A stretch of DNA of 15,504 nucleotides from DASZUC01 sp035547775 (GCA_035547775.1 DASZUC010000028.1:1-15504), one strand, 5' to 3'; counted from the stretch's first letter, positions 1 to 7,406 are shown. Numbers and translations: made by a program. The notes: generated by a model not told the origin, from the sequence alone.

Positions 1-2
1 GA

Positions 3-209
3 ATCTATCTATCGCTGGTGGTGCTGCTCGCTATTACTTTCATTGTTGCCAATGTGATGTATAGCGGTATTCGCAGCGGCATGATCGCTGTCGGTCGTAA
101 TCCGCTGTCCAAGAAGTCGATTATCCGGAGTCTCATCCAGACCGTTATTGCTGGTCTGACTATTTTTGTTGCGGGGGTACTTGCAGTATACTTATTGTTG
201 AAGCTTTAG
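3..209 (+). CDS. C-terminal part of a small two-helix membrane protein upstream of atpF (c-subunit-like hairpin)
   Basis: The reading frame is open to the left edge, so this is the last 68 residues of a protein that begins outside the window. It has two hydrophobic helices, about residues 3-21 and 43-66 of the fragment, joined by a basic loop containing GRNPLSKKS. The glycine-containing first helix and the RNP turn resemble the helix-loop-helix of ATP synthase subunit c, and it lies 70 nt upstream of atpF. The second helix has no Asp or Glu where subunit c needs its ion-binding carboxylate; the aligned position, 18 residues after the loop proline, is Leu. It is therefore probably not a working proteolipid. 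It could be a c-derived accessory subunit, an assembly factor, or an unrelated small membrane protein of CPR atp operons. The GTG codons at 18 and 21 lie inside the first helix and are unlikely starts. Confidence 0.55.
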   Translation: MYLSLVVLLAITFIVANVMYSGIRSGMIAVGRNPLSKKSIIRSLIQTVIAGLTIFVAGVLAVYLLLKL

Positions 210-279
210 CGGTTTGACTCATAGAGGTCACGCCAGAGGTAAACCAGAGGACAATCGAGCAAATGGTGGGTAAACAAAC

Positions 280-900
280 ATGACAATTTGGTGGCTGATA
301 CTAGTTCTGGGCTTTTTAGGTGCCGCGGGCATTGCCTTTATTTGGGTGGCTGTGCGCGTGGGCAAGGGTGGCCATCGGGGCGCCAAACAGCCTGGCTCCT
401 TCGAAGAGGCTGCCGACCAAGACGTGGAGCACATCTTTAACGATCAGTTCCGTGAGGAGTTGCGCAACCGCGGTCGTCTGCACTTTGAAAAAATCATCGG
501 TGAAAATGCCATGTTCCTGCAGCAAGATCTGCGTCTCACTACCTCACAGCTGAACGACTACATGAAAACGGAGATTACTCGTAAACTCAAAGAGGAATTT
601 GATAAATACGAGCAGTCAATCATGGACGCCAAACAGTTGGCTGTGGAGTCGATACAGAAAACCAATGCGGCGATTGATGAGCAACGTCAATTGCTTGGCC
701 AGCAGGTTCAAAAAGAAATCGTGGCCGAAAAAGAGCAACTTATTAAGCGCTTTGAAGAAAATATGGCCGACGTGGTTAACCACTATGTCTTGGCGGCTAT
801 TGGTAATCAGATTGATCTGAATGATCAGCTGGAATACATCCTGGCTGAACTAGAAACTAACAAAAAAGCCATTACCGAGGATATTAATCATGGTGCCTAA
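280..900 (+). CDS. atpF: F-type ATP synthase subunit b (divergent)
   Basis: This 206-residue protein has one N-terminal transmembrane helix (about residues 3-25, Trp/Leu/Gly/Ala rich). A short basic linker follows, then a long charged helical region (about 45-200) rich in Glu, Lys and Gln that looks like a coiled coil. That is the layout of subunit b, the peripheral stalk linking the membrane sector to F1. Identity rests mainly on this layout and on its place just before the delta and alpha genes, since the sequence itself is divergent. At 206 residues it is longer than the usual 156-170. The ATG at 280 lies just before the membrane helix; GGTGGG lies about 10 nt upstream, a weak ribosome site. 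The last 11 nt overlap the start of the next gene, so translation is probably coupled. Confidence 0.7.
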   Translation: MTIWWLILVLGFLGAAGIAFIWVAVRVGKGGHRGAKQPGSFEEAADQDVEHIFNDQFREELRNRGRLHFEKIIGENAMFLQQDLRLTTSQLNDYMKTEITRKLKEEFDKYEQSIMDAKQLAVESIQKTNAAIDEQRQLLGQQVQKEIVAEKEQLIKRFEENMADVVNHYVLAAIGNQIDLNDQLEYILAELETNKKAITEDINHGA

Positions 901-1450
901 AGCGACTGATCAGCCAGCTAAAGCTGCGGCTTTATTACTGCCGTCACGCATATCGACACCCGCCGATGTTGGTCGGGTGCTACGTGAGCTCGACGCTGTG
1001 AGCGAACATCTTTTGCAGTGGCAACTGCGACGCTCAGGGGAGCCCGTAACTTTACCGCGTACCAGCCAGCTACTTGATCAGGCTATTGAGTTAAATAAAT
1101 TGAATTTATTGCAGGAAGCTGACCGTCAACGGCTTAAGACCTTTCTGGAGAACGTGAAAGAGCAGGCGCCTACGCTACATTTTAGCTTTGGTTCTGATCC
1201 ACAGGCCGCTTTTATTGAGCGAGTCGTTAGCTGGTTGCGTAAAGAGGTTCATCCGCAAGCACTCATGAGTGTTGGCCTGCAGCCAACCTTGGGAGCGGGC
1301 TGCATGGTGCGGAGCGTCAATCGTTCTTTTGACTTTTCGCTGCGGCAGGAGTTTGTGAAGCAGCGACCACTATTAGTCCGTGAGCTCGCGGCTTTGGCGA
1401 GTAAACCGCAAACGACAGCAACTCCAGTGGCATCGGAGACTGCGGCGTGA
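890..1450 (+). CDS. atpH: F-type ATP synthase subunit delta (divergent)
   Basis: This is a 186-residue soluble, mostly helical protein between the b and alpha genes. Subunit delta caps the top of F1 and binds the end of the b stalk. The C-terminal third, about residues 110-165, matches the delta pattern: a helix ending in RKEVHPQALMS, then a hydrophobic strand around QPTLGAGCMVR, then a SLRQEF-like segment equivalent to the family's D-x-S-L-R-x-x-L ending. The N-terminal helical part is only weakly delta-like. Its length fits the family (about 175-180). The ATG at 890 lies inside the end of atpF. Its stop, TGA at 1448-1450, overlaps the GTG start of atpA, which implies translational coupling. 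The tail after residue 170 is Thr/Ala rich and probably disordered. The assignment comes from the C-terminal motif plus position in the operon. Confidence 0.7.
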   Translation: MVPKATDQPAKAAALLLPSRISTPADVGRVLRELDAVSEHLLQWQLRRSGEPVTLPRTSQLLDQAIELNKLNLLQEADRQRLKTFLENVKEQAPTLHFSFGSDPQAAFIERVVSWLRKEVHPQALMSVGLQPTLGAGCMVRSVNRSFDFSLRQEFVKQRPLLVRELAALASKPQTTATPVASETAA

Positions 1451-3060
1451 GCAGCGCCAAACAACATTTTGATCGTTTAGTGGCAACCGGTAACCCGGTT
1501 GGTGAAGTCATTGGCGTGGAAAAATTCCTAGTCACCATTCGTGGCTTGCAGCCCTGCGCTGTCCACGCCCTGGTGATGTTTGAAGATGGGAGCAAGGGGT
1601 TTGTGCACCAGGTATATCCTGACCACGTGATCGTTTTGCATCTTGGCACCGAGAGTCTACGAGCTGGCATGGTGGCCGTGGTGCAGCACCAGGAATTGGT
1701 CTGCAAAGTGGGCAAAGAGTTCGTAGGTCGCGTGGTATCGGTGAGTGGCGAGCCGCTGGATGGCAAAGGCCCGATCGCTGCTTCTGGTGTGTGGCCAGTT
1801 TTCAATACAGCACCCCCGCTGTACGAGCGCAAGCTCGTGGAGGACCAGGTGGAAAGTGGGGTGACCGCCGTTGACGCACTGTTTCCAATTGTGAAGGGTC
1901 AGCGCATGGCTTTACTGGGTGACAGTAAGTCTGGTAAGTCTACCCTGGTGACGCAGATGACCATCAATCAGAAAAACACCGACCAAATTGCAGTCTACTG
2001 TTTAATTGCCAAACGCCGCAGTGATGTTGACACCTTGCTGACACGCCTCGAAGAAAATGGCGCCATGGAGAAGGCTATTGTGGTGGTGTCGACGATGTTT
2101 GAGTCATTGATTATGAGCTACTTAGCGCCGTATGTAGCCTGCTCGTTGGCAGAATATCTCTGGCAAAAATGTGACCAGGATACGATTATTATTTACGACG
2201 ATCTAACCTCTCACGCTCATGCCTACCGTGAAGTGGCTTTGCTTTCGGGTGTGAGCCCGGGTCGTGACTCTTACCCTGGTGACATGTTCTATGCGCACTC
2301 CAGCTTGCTGGAACGCGCCGGCCGCCTAGATCGGAATGGCAAAAGCTTGACCTGTATTCCCGTGGTACATGCCGCTAACGGCGACATTACTGCCTATCTG
2401 CCAACCAACATTATGTCGATTACGGATGGGCAGTGGATTTTAGATATGGAAACCTTCCGCAATGGTATTCGCCCGGCTGTTAGCATGGGTCTGAGCGTTA
2501 CTCGTGCTGGTGGTGTCGGCCACACTAAACGCCAAAAAGCATTGGCTGCCCAAACATTGAAGCTGCTTGCCGACTATCGTCAGGCAGAGGAATTTTCGCA
2601 CTTCGGTTCGGAATTAGCGGCTGAAGCCAAACACGCTCTGGCAGTCGGTAAAAATGTTTTTGAAATCCTCACCCAAAGTCCATCGCAAACCTTTTCGCTG
2701 ATGAGTCAGCAGCTGATGATGGATATTGTGCTCAATATGGCTGACGGCGAAACACTGGATACAAATGTACTCAAAGAACATGTGAACGAGTATGCGGCCA
2801 AGATTACTAAGGATGAAGAGTTTGACAGTGTGCGCGACCAACTCAAAGCCACCTGTTTAGTGAAACCAGCCACTCCGGCTGCCGAAAAGCCTGCAGCTGC
2901 CGCACCAACCGATACGCCACCGGCTGAAGGTCAGACCGACAAAGCTGATGGTAAGTCAGAAGAGCCGAAAGAAGCTGCCGATAAAACTGAAGAGCAAGAA
3001 AAAACTGAAGAGCAAGAAAAAACTGAAGCTGACAAGGAACTGGCGGAGGTTAAGTCATGA
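1447..3060 (+). CDS. atpA: F-type ATP synthase subunit alpha
   Basis: Alpha is the non-catalytic nucleotide-binding subunit of the F1 hexamer. The 537-residue product has an N-terminal beta-barrel, then a P-loop GDSKSGKST at residues 158-166 (usually GDRQTGKT), a Walker B strand IIIYDDL, the SYPGDMFY signature region, and Arg353 in GLSVTRAGG, the position of the alpha arginine finger that reaches into the beta catalytic site. The N-terminal helix before the barrel is short. The canonical body ends near residue 475. The last 60 or so residues are an Ala/Pro-rich then Lys/Glu-rich tail with an exact KTEEQE repeat, absent from ordinary alpha subunits. The start is GTG at 1447 in a GTGA overlap with atpH, and the stop overlaps the next ATG (ATGA at 3057-3060). 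Identity is secure; the role of the tail is unknown. Confidence 0.97.
   Translation: MSSAKQHFDRLVATGNPVGEVIGVEKFLVTIRGLQPCAVHALVMFEDGSKGFVHQVYPDHVIVLHLGTESLRAGMVAVVQHQELVCKVGKEFVGRVVSVSGEPLDGKGPIAASGVWPVFNTAPPLYERKLVEDQVESGVTAVDALFPIVKGQRMALLGDSKSGKSTLVTQMTINQKNTDQIAVYCLIAKRRSDVDTLLTRLEENGAMEKAIVVVSTMFESLIMSYLAPYVACSLAEYLWQKCDQDTIIIYDDLTSHAHAYREVALLSGVSPGRDSYPGDMFYAHSSLLERAGRLDRNGKSLTCIPVVHAANGDITAYLPTNIMSITDGQWILDMETFRNGIRPAVSMGLSVTRAGGVGHTKRQKALAAQTLKLLADYRQAEEFSHFGSELAAEAKHALAVGKNVFEILTQSPSQTFSLMSQQLMMDIVLNMADGETLDTNVLKEHVNEYAAKITKDEEFDSVRDQLKATCLVKPATPAAEKPAAAAPTDTPPAEGQTDKADGKSEEPKEAADKTEEQEKTEEQEKTEADKELAEVKS
2983..3028 (+). repeat. 18-bp tandem direct repeat coding the KTEEQE tail of alpha
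   Basis: The unit AAAACTGAAGAGCAAGAA occurs exactly twice, at 2983-3000 and 3001-3018. A partial third copy of 10 nt follows at 3019-3028. The unit is a whole number of codons, so copy-number change would lengthen or shorten the charged tail without a frameshift. Confidence 0.95.
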
Positions 3061-3917
3061 AGCGACCTAACGAAATCGCTCACGACGAAGCCGCCATGGC
3101 GGTCTTGGTTGAGTTGACGAGTGCCTTTGAGGGTATCGCCAGCATGCGCATCGCCCAAATTAAAAACCAGGTGCTGCAATCCACCGAGTTCTTTAATGAA
3201 CTGTGGGGTATTTACTCGCAGCTGCGTGTTGATAGCTTATTTAGCTTCGGTCGTGAAAAAACCGACACCCAAGTAATAGATAAAGAGCTATATATCATTA
3301 TTACGGCTGAAGGTGGCTTTAGTGGTGACATTGACCAAAAACTGATGCAGAACATGCTTGAAACTTTCAACGCTGACACGAATGAAATTATCGTCATTGG
3401 TCACCACGGCGCTGTGCAGCTCACGCAGCGTGGTATTGCCTACAAGAAATATTTCAAATTACCCAATAAAGACCAGAACATTAACGCCATGCCCATCATT
3501 CGCGAGGTGCAGCAATATCGCTCGACGCGGGTGTTTTATCAGGAATATGTATCGTTGATGACTCAAGACGTGAAGCAAATTAGTTTGTCAGCGGCGGTCA
3601 AAGAGCGGGGAAGCGCCAGTGATAAAGCTGACGAAGTAATTAGTGAAGATAATTATATTTTTGAGCCAACCACTTACTCAGTGGCAGCCCACTTGGAGCG
3701 ATCCATGATGCAAATTGCTATCAGCCAGTTGATCCTGGAATCGAAATTGGCGCAGTACGCCTCACGTTTCCGGGCGATGAGTGCCTCACACCAGCGAGCT
3801 GATGAGTCAAAAGCTGAGTTGCACCTTGACTACAACCGAGCTCGACGTCACATCAAAGATGAGCGCCTCAAAGAGATTATTAACGGCTTAAAGAAAGCCA
3901 AAGTTGGGGCTGCCTAA
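3057..3917 (+). CDS. atpG: F-type ATP synthase subunit gamma
   Basis: Gamma is the rotating central shaft inside the alpha/beta hexamer. The 286-residue protein has the family layout. A long N-terminal helix (about residues 8-60) contains an SMRIAQIKNQV stretch. A Rossmann-like middle includes ITAEGGFSGDIDQ at about 82-94, the equivalent of the usual SSDRGLCGGLN. A long C-terminal helix (about 210-283) contains SRFRAMSASHQRADE and ends in the usual LxxIIxGL-type segment (LKEIINGLKKA). The usual N-terminal ITKAM signature is replaced, so the protein is quite divergent, but length and position between atpA and atpD fit well. ATG at 3057 overlaps the atpA stop (ATGA), and the stop overlaps the atpD start by one base (TAATG). 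Confidence 0.92.
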   Translation: MKRPNEIAHDEAAMAVLVELTSAFEGIASMRIAQIKNQVLQSTEFFNELWGIYSQLRVDSLFSFGREKTDTQVIDKELYIIITAEGGFSGDIDQKLMQNMLETFNADTNEIIVIGHHGAVQLTQRGIAYKKYFKLPNKDQNINAMPIIREVQQYRSTRVFYQEYVSLMTQDVKQISLSAAVKERGSASDKADEVISEDNYIFEPTTYSVAAHLERSMMQIAISQLILESKLAQYASRFRAMSASHQRADESKAELHLDYNRARRHIKDERLKEIINGLKKAKVGAA

Positions 3918-5218
3918 TGCCAGGCTTTATTGTTTCGGTTAAAGACTTGGTGGTTCGTGCTCAGTTCGACGATGAATCACCCGATGTGAACGAGTTGGTG
4001 GCGGTGGAAAATGGTCACAATACGCAGCTACTCGTCGATCACCTTGAGCCCGGCGGTATTGCCTTTTGCTTGAACGTCCGCAGTGACTTGCGCCTGACCA
4101 AAGGCATGAGCGTCCAAAGAACACATCGCGGCATTGAAGTGCCGGTTAGTGATGTAACCATTGGTCGCATTCTCAATGCTTTGGGTGACCCCCTGGATGG
4201 CCAGGCAGCTATTCCGGCTGAAGTACCCCGCAAAGATATTCTAAAATTGCCGCCACGATCTACGAACTTCTCAACCAGCAAGCCAGAGATCTTGGAAACC
4301 GGCATTAAAGTCATCGACTTCTTTACCCCATTTGTGAAAGGTCGCAAGATTGGCATTATTGGTGGTGCTGGTGTGGGTAAAACGGTGTTAACGATGGAGT
4401 TAATTAACAACATTGCCCGCTCGGGTAGTGGCTTATCATTCTTCTCTGGTATTGGTGAACGTATTCGTGAAGGTCACGAATTATGGGATACCTTGAAAGA
4501 GAATGATCTGCTCAAGAATACCTGCATGTTCTTCGCGCAGATGAATGAAAACCCAGTGCAACGTGCCCTCATTGGCATCTCGGCTACGGCCTTGGCCGAA
4601 TACTTCCGTGATGATCAGCACAAAGACATTCTGTTCTTTGCTGACAACATGTACCGTTATATCCAGGCCCGCAACGAGTTGGCCACGATTTTGGATGAGG
4701 TGCCAAACGAAGGTGGTTATGAACCCACGATCTTTTCTGATGTGAAGACCCTGCAGGACCGTTTGAGCTCCAACGAAAACGGCTCCATTACCTCTGTGCA
4801 AACCATTTACGTTCCTGCCGACGACATTTCCGACCCAGCTGTGCAGTTTATTCAGCACGAAATGGACTCGATTTTGGTGCTGTCTCGTAAAGTTGCCGAG
4901 CAAGGTATTCGCCCAGCTGTCGACCTGAACCTATCGACCTCCTCGCTGTTAACTCCAGAAGTGGTGGGCGATCGTCACTATGCTCTGACCGTGCGAGTCC
5001 AAGCTCTATTACAGAAATACGAGAGTCTAAAAGGCATTATCGCCATTATTGGTGAAAACGAACTTTCACCGGCGGACCGGGCCGATTATTCCAAAGCCAA
5101 GAAGTTAATTGCGAACTTTACTCAGAACATGAACGTGATGACCAAGCACAATGGTATTCCGGGTGACTTCTTTAGCCGCGAAGAAACGTTAAAGAGCATC
5201 GAAGAAATTATTCAATGA
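3917..5218 (+). CDS. atpD: F-type ATP synthase subunit beta (catalytic)
   Basis: Beta holds the catalytic sites for ATP synthesis or hydrolysis. The 433-residue product is slightly short for the family (about 460). It has the N-terminal barrel, Walker A GGAGVGKT at residues 149-156, catalytic Glu181 in GIGERIREG, Walker B strand ILFFADN, the GGYEPT segment, and the highly conserved GSITSVQ and YVPADDISDPA motifs. All residues needed for catalysis that I can check are present. One oddity is the C-terminal lever: the DELSEED loop that contacts gamma and epsilon reads ENELSPAD at residues 380-387, keeping the central ELS but losing several acidic residues. The start overlaps the atpG stop (TAATG) and the stop overlaps the atpC start (ATGA), so expression is coupled through the operon. 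Confidence 0.98.
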   Translation: MPGFIVSVKDLVVRAQFDDESPDVNELVAVENGHNTQLLVDHLEPGGIAFCLNVRSDLRLTKGMSVQRTHRGIEVPVSDVTIGRILNALGDPLDGQAAIPAEVPRKDILKLPPRSTNFSTSKPEILETGIKVIDFFTPFVKGRKIGIIGGAGVGKTVLTMELINNIARSGSGLSFFSGIGERIREGHELWDTLKENDLLKNTCMFFAQMNENPVQRALIGISATALAEYFRDDQHKDILFFADNMYRYIQARNELATILDEVPNEGGYEPTIFSDVKTLQDRLSSNENGSITSVQTIYVPADDISDPAVQFIQHEMDSILVLSRKVAEQGIRPAVDLNLSTSSLLTPEVVGDRHYALTVRVQALLQKYESLKGIIAIIGENELSPADRADYSKAKKLIANFTQNMNVMTKHNGIPGDFFSREETLKSIEEIIQ

Positions 5219-5541
5219 GTGATGAGCCAACGAGTGTCGATGAACAGCCAGCCGTCCAAGCTCCTGCTGCTCAGGCAACGCAGACCGGCGGCAAACCCAG
5301 CATGGCGGTCAAGATTTACTCGCCCTTCCACAATTACTACGATGGCCCGGCTTTCTCACTGAGTGCCGAAAACGCTACTGGACCTTTTGACATTTTGCCT
5401 AAACACCACAATTTTATTTCGCTTTTAACGCCATGCGAGGTCGTTGTTCGGACGGTTGATCAGGGTGAGCAAAAGTTCAAGATTGGGGGCGGTATCATTC
5501 ACGTCAAAGCGGACCAAACGATCGTTTTCCTCGATGTATAA
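5215..5541 (+). CDS. atpC: F-type ATP synthase subunit epsilon, beta-sandwich domain only
   Basis: Epsilon sits at the foot of gamma and, in most bacteria, can inhibit ATP hydrolysis through a C-terminal helix pair. The 108-residue product has a 29-residue N-terminal extension rich in Pro, Ala and Gln, then the beta-sandwich domain. The conserved pattern is present: YDGPAFSLS, the GPFDILPKHHNFISLL segment (the usual GxxGIxPxHxPLLxxL), and the GGGIIHVKADQTIVFLDV strand pair. The protein ends exactly where the first C-terminal helix would begin, so the helical domain is missing. The ATG at 5215 overlaps the atpD stop (ATGA); the next Met is at residue 30, with no ribosome site, so the extension is probably real. 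The stop lies 6 nt from the end of the convergent minus-strand gene. Confidence 0.9.
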   Translation: MSDEPTSVDEQPAVQAPAAQATQTGGKPSMAVKIYSPFHNYYDGPAFSLSAENATGPFDILPKHHNFISLLTPCEVVVRTVDQGEQKFKIGGGIIHVKADQTIVFLDV

Positions 5542-5547
5542 GTAACT

Positions 5548-6543
5548 TTAGTCAACGACAAAATAGTCAAAGGCAAAGGAGCGTCCACCAGGTGGCGTGC
5601 CTTCATCGCACAGGCTGAAGCTCGTAGTATTACGCGTGACATAGTAATTGATGCTGCCGGCTTCAGAGCCCACTGGCGTAACCAACACGTGAGGCGTGCT
5701 GGAGTAGGCTCTCGCAAATGTAATAGTTACAAAGCAGCCGCCATTCGGTCCACTACCGGTGTTAATGGTGATAGTGCCGCTGGTATCGGAACCGCTAACA
5801 CTGGCCGTGCCGCCGCTACCCAAGGCCGAGCCGTTGGTGCGACCTGGGGTGGGTCCGCCAGCAATAATGTGATGGGTGAGTCGTAAATCGCTATTCAGTT
5901 GCAGGCTGGCTGTGGTGATTTGCGGCGCTGTCACGCTGCCGCTAAAGCTACCATTGCCATTGACTTGCAGACTTTTGGCGACTGTCAGCGTACCCTGTAT
6001 ACCAGTATCGCCGCTGACTGACAGGTTCTTGTTGACTGATAGCTGTCCAAGTTGGGTACTGCCTGAAACAGTGAGGGCGCTCAAAGCAACGGTACCGCCA
6101 ATTTGCAAACTACCGGCCACTTCTAAGTCGCTGCGTACTAAGACTTTGCCCGCAAATACAGCGCTGGATTGGACATTCAACACCACACCGGAATTACCCA
6201 CGGTAGCATCGCTATTGGCCACCTGATTCAGCGTACTTTGGGTCAAGTCCTGCGTTTTGAGCGTGTTGGTTGTGGCCGCATTTTTACTCTGGAAATAAGC
6301 CACGGCAATAATTGCCCCAGCCACTACAATAATAAAGAGGAAAAAGATCAAGTAGACGTTAAAGCGTCGCAAGCCCCGTTTGCCGCCATTGCCTTTAGGT
6401 GTGGGCGCATTGCCGCCACCGGTAGTGTCGGTTACATTGCTATCAGTCGCGGCTGCGGCCGTGGCTTGCAATTGGCTTTCTGGTGTTTCCAGGGCGTTCT
6501 CATCGTCCTGAGGAGTCGCCGGCGGCGACTGATTTTGGTCCAT
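5548..6543 (-). CDS. Membrane-anchored surface protein: cytoplasmic tail, one TM helix, beta-repeat stalk, C-terminal cap
   Basis: I do not recognise a named family. From the ATG at 6543 the product is 331 residues. Residues 1-60 are Gln/Pro/Thr/Gly rich and polar, ending in basic GKRGLRR. One transmembrane helix follows (about 63-84), putting the rest outside the cell. Residues about 130-210 contain short degenerate repeats of the type G-x-L-x-V-x-G-S, probably a beta-helical or bactofilin-like stalk. The C-terminal domain (about 250-331) has two Cys and ends in FDYFVVD, an ending I associate with CPR surface proteins. A GTG nine bases upstream (6552) is in frame, but AAGGTGG at 6549-6555, five bases before the ATG, favours 6543. 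It is divergent from the surface-protein series at 6639 and convergent with atpC. A role as an adhesin or fibre is inference. Confidence 0.8.
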   Translation of the reverse strand: MDQNQSPPATPQDDENALETPESQLQATAAAATDSNVTDTTGGGNAPTPKGNGGKRGLRRFNVYLIFFLFIIVVAGAIIAVAYFQSKNAATTNTLKTQDLTQSTLNQVANSDATVGNSGVVLNVQSSAVFAGKVLVRSDLEVAGSLQIGGTVALSALTVSGSTQLGQLSVNKNLSVSGDTGIQGTLTVAKSLQVNGNGSFSGSVTAPQITTASLQLNSDLRLTHHIIAGGPTPGRTNGSALGSGGTASVSGSDTSGTITINTGSGPNGGCFVTITFARAYSSTPHVLVTPVGSEAGSINYYVTRNTTSFSLCDEGTPPGGRSFAFDYFVVD

Positions 6544-6548
6544 GCGGT

Positions 6549-6555
6549 CCACCTT
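6549..6555 (-). promoter_or_regulatory. Shine-Dalgarno site deciding the start at 6543
   Basis: On the minus strand AAGGTGG lies five bases before the ATG at 6543. It overlaps the alternative GTG start at 6552, which makes that start unlikely. Confidence 0.6.
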
Positions 6556-6567
6556 ATTGTTCTTTCT

Positions 6568-6596
6568 ATAGTACTAGAATGGTCGGCAAGCGTAAA
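6568..6596 (-). promoter_or_regulatory. Sigma70-type promoter for the minus-strand surface protein
   Basis: Read on the minus strand, TTTACG (6591-6596) and TACTAT (6568-6573) are separated by exactly 17 nt. Each matches four of six consensus bases. Transcription would start near 6561, giving a leader of roughly 17 nt that includes the AAGGTGG site. Confidence 0.5.
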
Positions 6597-6638
6597 CGGT
6601 TTGCGTTTTAGACTCAAATGCAGGATGCTATATATGGT

Positions 6639-7385
6639 ATGACGACGTGGAAACAAACAGCCAAAATTATTGCTGGTGGTGCGCTGGCTAGCCTCTTGAT
6701 ATCACCAGTGGTGTGGGCCGCGCAGGCTTCATCGACACATTATCAAGTCAATGAAGTCTTTTTTGGCAGTGGTGGCCAGCTCAATGCCTGTTCCACGACA
6801 TTCTGTGCGAAGCAGGCCTTGGGTGAAACCGTTGTCGGCAACACCAAAAGTGATCACTTCCAGGCCCAAGGCGGCTTTGATACTGATCGAACGCCATACA
6901 TTGAGTTTTCAGTCGGTACGGTGAACTTAAACCTCGGCAACTTATCAGCTACGGCACCCACGGTGGCCAACGCCACCTTTACCGTCAAGGCCTATCTAGC
7001 TCACGGCTATGCCGTCTATAATGCTTCACCGCCGCCGACTAATGGCAGCTATCAATTGGCTTCACTCACGACACCGACGCCTTCGATTGCTGGCACAGAG
7101 CAGTTCGGCATGAACCTCCGTCAGAATAGCCAGCCTACTAGCTTTGGTGACGACCCGCAGTATATTCCAGACAGCACCTTTAGTTTCGGCAAGGTGGCCG
7201 ACAACTATAATCAGCCTGACTTATATATGTATGCCGACAGCGGAGCAGATAGCGAGATTGCGTACTCCGATTCCAGCTCCAGCGACACCACTTACACTAT
7301 CTCGTATATCTTTAACATTAGTCACGTGACGCCAGGTGGCACCTATGTCATGCATCACGTTCTGGTGGCCACGGCCACTTATTAG
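6639..7385 (+). CDS. Secreted beta-rich surface protein, short member of the locus family
   Basis: This is an exported protein of 248 residues. From the ATG at 6639 it starts with a classic signal peptide: Lys near the N-terminus, hydrophobic core residues 9-26, and Ala-rich cleavage region PVVWAAQA. An ATG 21 nt upstream (6618) is in frame but would place polar residues before the signal peptide. Residues 35-85 hold a Gly-rich segment with two Cys (51 and 56) and an FQAQGGFDTDR motif. The C-terminal half has EQFGMNLRQNSQP (154-166) and ends in a TPGGTYVMHH...VATATY strand, shared with the 355-residue protein encoded at 8922. No sortase motif or anchor is seen, so it is probably released or bound to a partner. 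An extended -10-like TGCTATATA at 6626-6634 lies just before the ATG. Function is unknown; the likely role is surface structure or adhesion. Confidence 0.8.
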   Translation: MTTWKQTAKIIAGGALASLLISPVVWAAQASSTHYQVNEVFFGSGGQLNACSTTFCAKQALGETVVGNTKSDHFQAQGGFDTDRTPYIEFSVGTVNLNLGNLSATAPTVANATFTVKAYLAHGYAVYNASPPPTNGSYQLASLTTPTPSIAGTEQFGMNLRQNSQPTSFGDDPQYIPDSTFSFGKVADNYNQPDLYMYADSGADSEIAYSDSSSSDTTYTISYIFNISHVTPGGTYVMHHVLVATATY

Positions 7386-7397
7386 GGGTAGGGTGCC

Positions 7398-7406
7398 TGT
7401 GGATAA
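7398..7406 (+). promoter_or_regulatory. Perfect DnaA-box-like nonamer in the intergenic region
   Basis: TGTGGATAA is the exact reverse complement of the consensus DnaA box TTATCCACA. It is a single copy, 28 nt upstream of the -35 element at 7434. With no cluster of boxes there is no case for an origin here; it may be chance or a local DnaA regulatory site. Confidence 0.3.

Noticed and set aside
1317..1832. A 171-residue open frame on the minus strand opposite atpH/atpA
   Set aside because: It lies antisense to conserved ATP synthase sequence and the product has no recognisable features.
4481..4903. A 140-residue open frame antisense to atpD
   Set aside because: The plus strand encodes the most conserved catalytic part of beta; the antisense product shows no domain.
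6618..6638. Upstream ATG for the 248-residue secreted protein
   Set aside because: The in-frame ATG at 6639 gives a standard signal peptide directly, and the extra seven residues add nothing recognisable.
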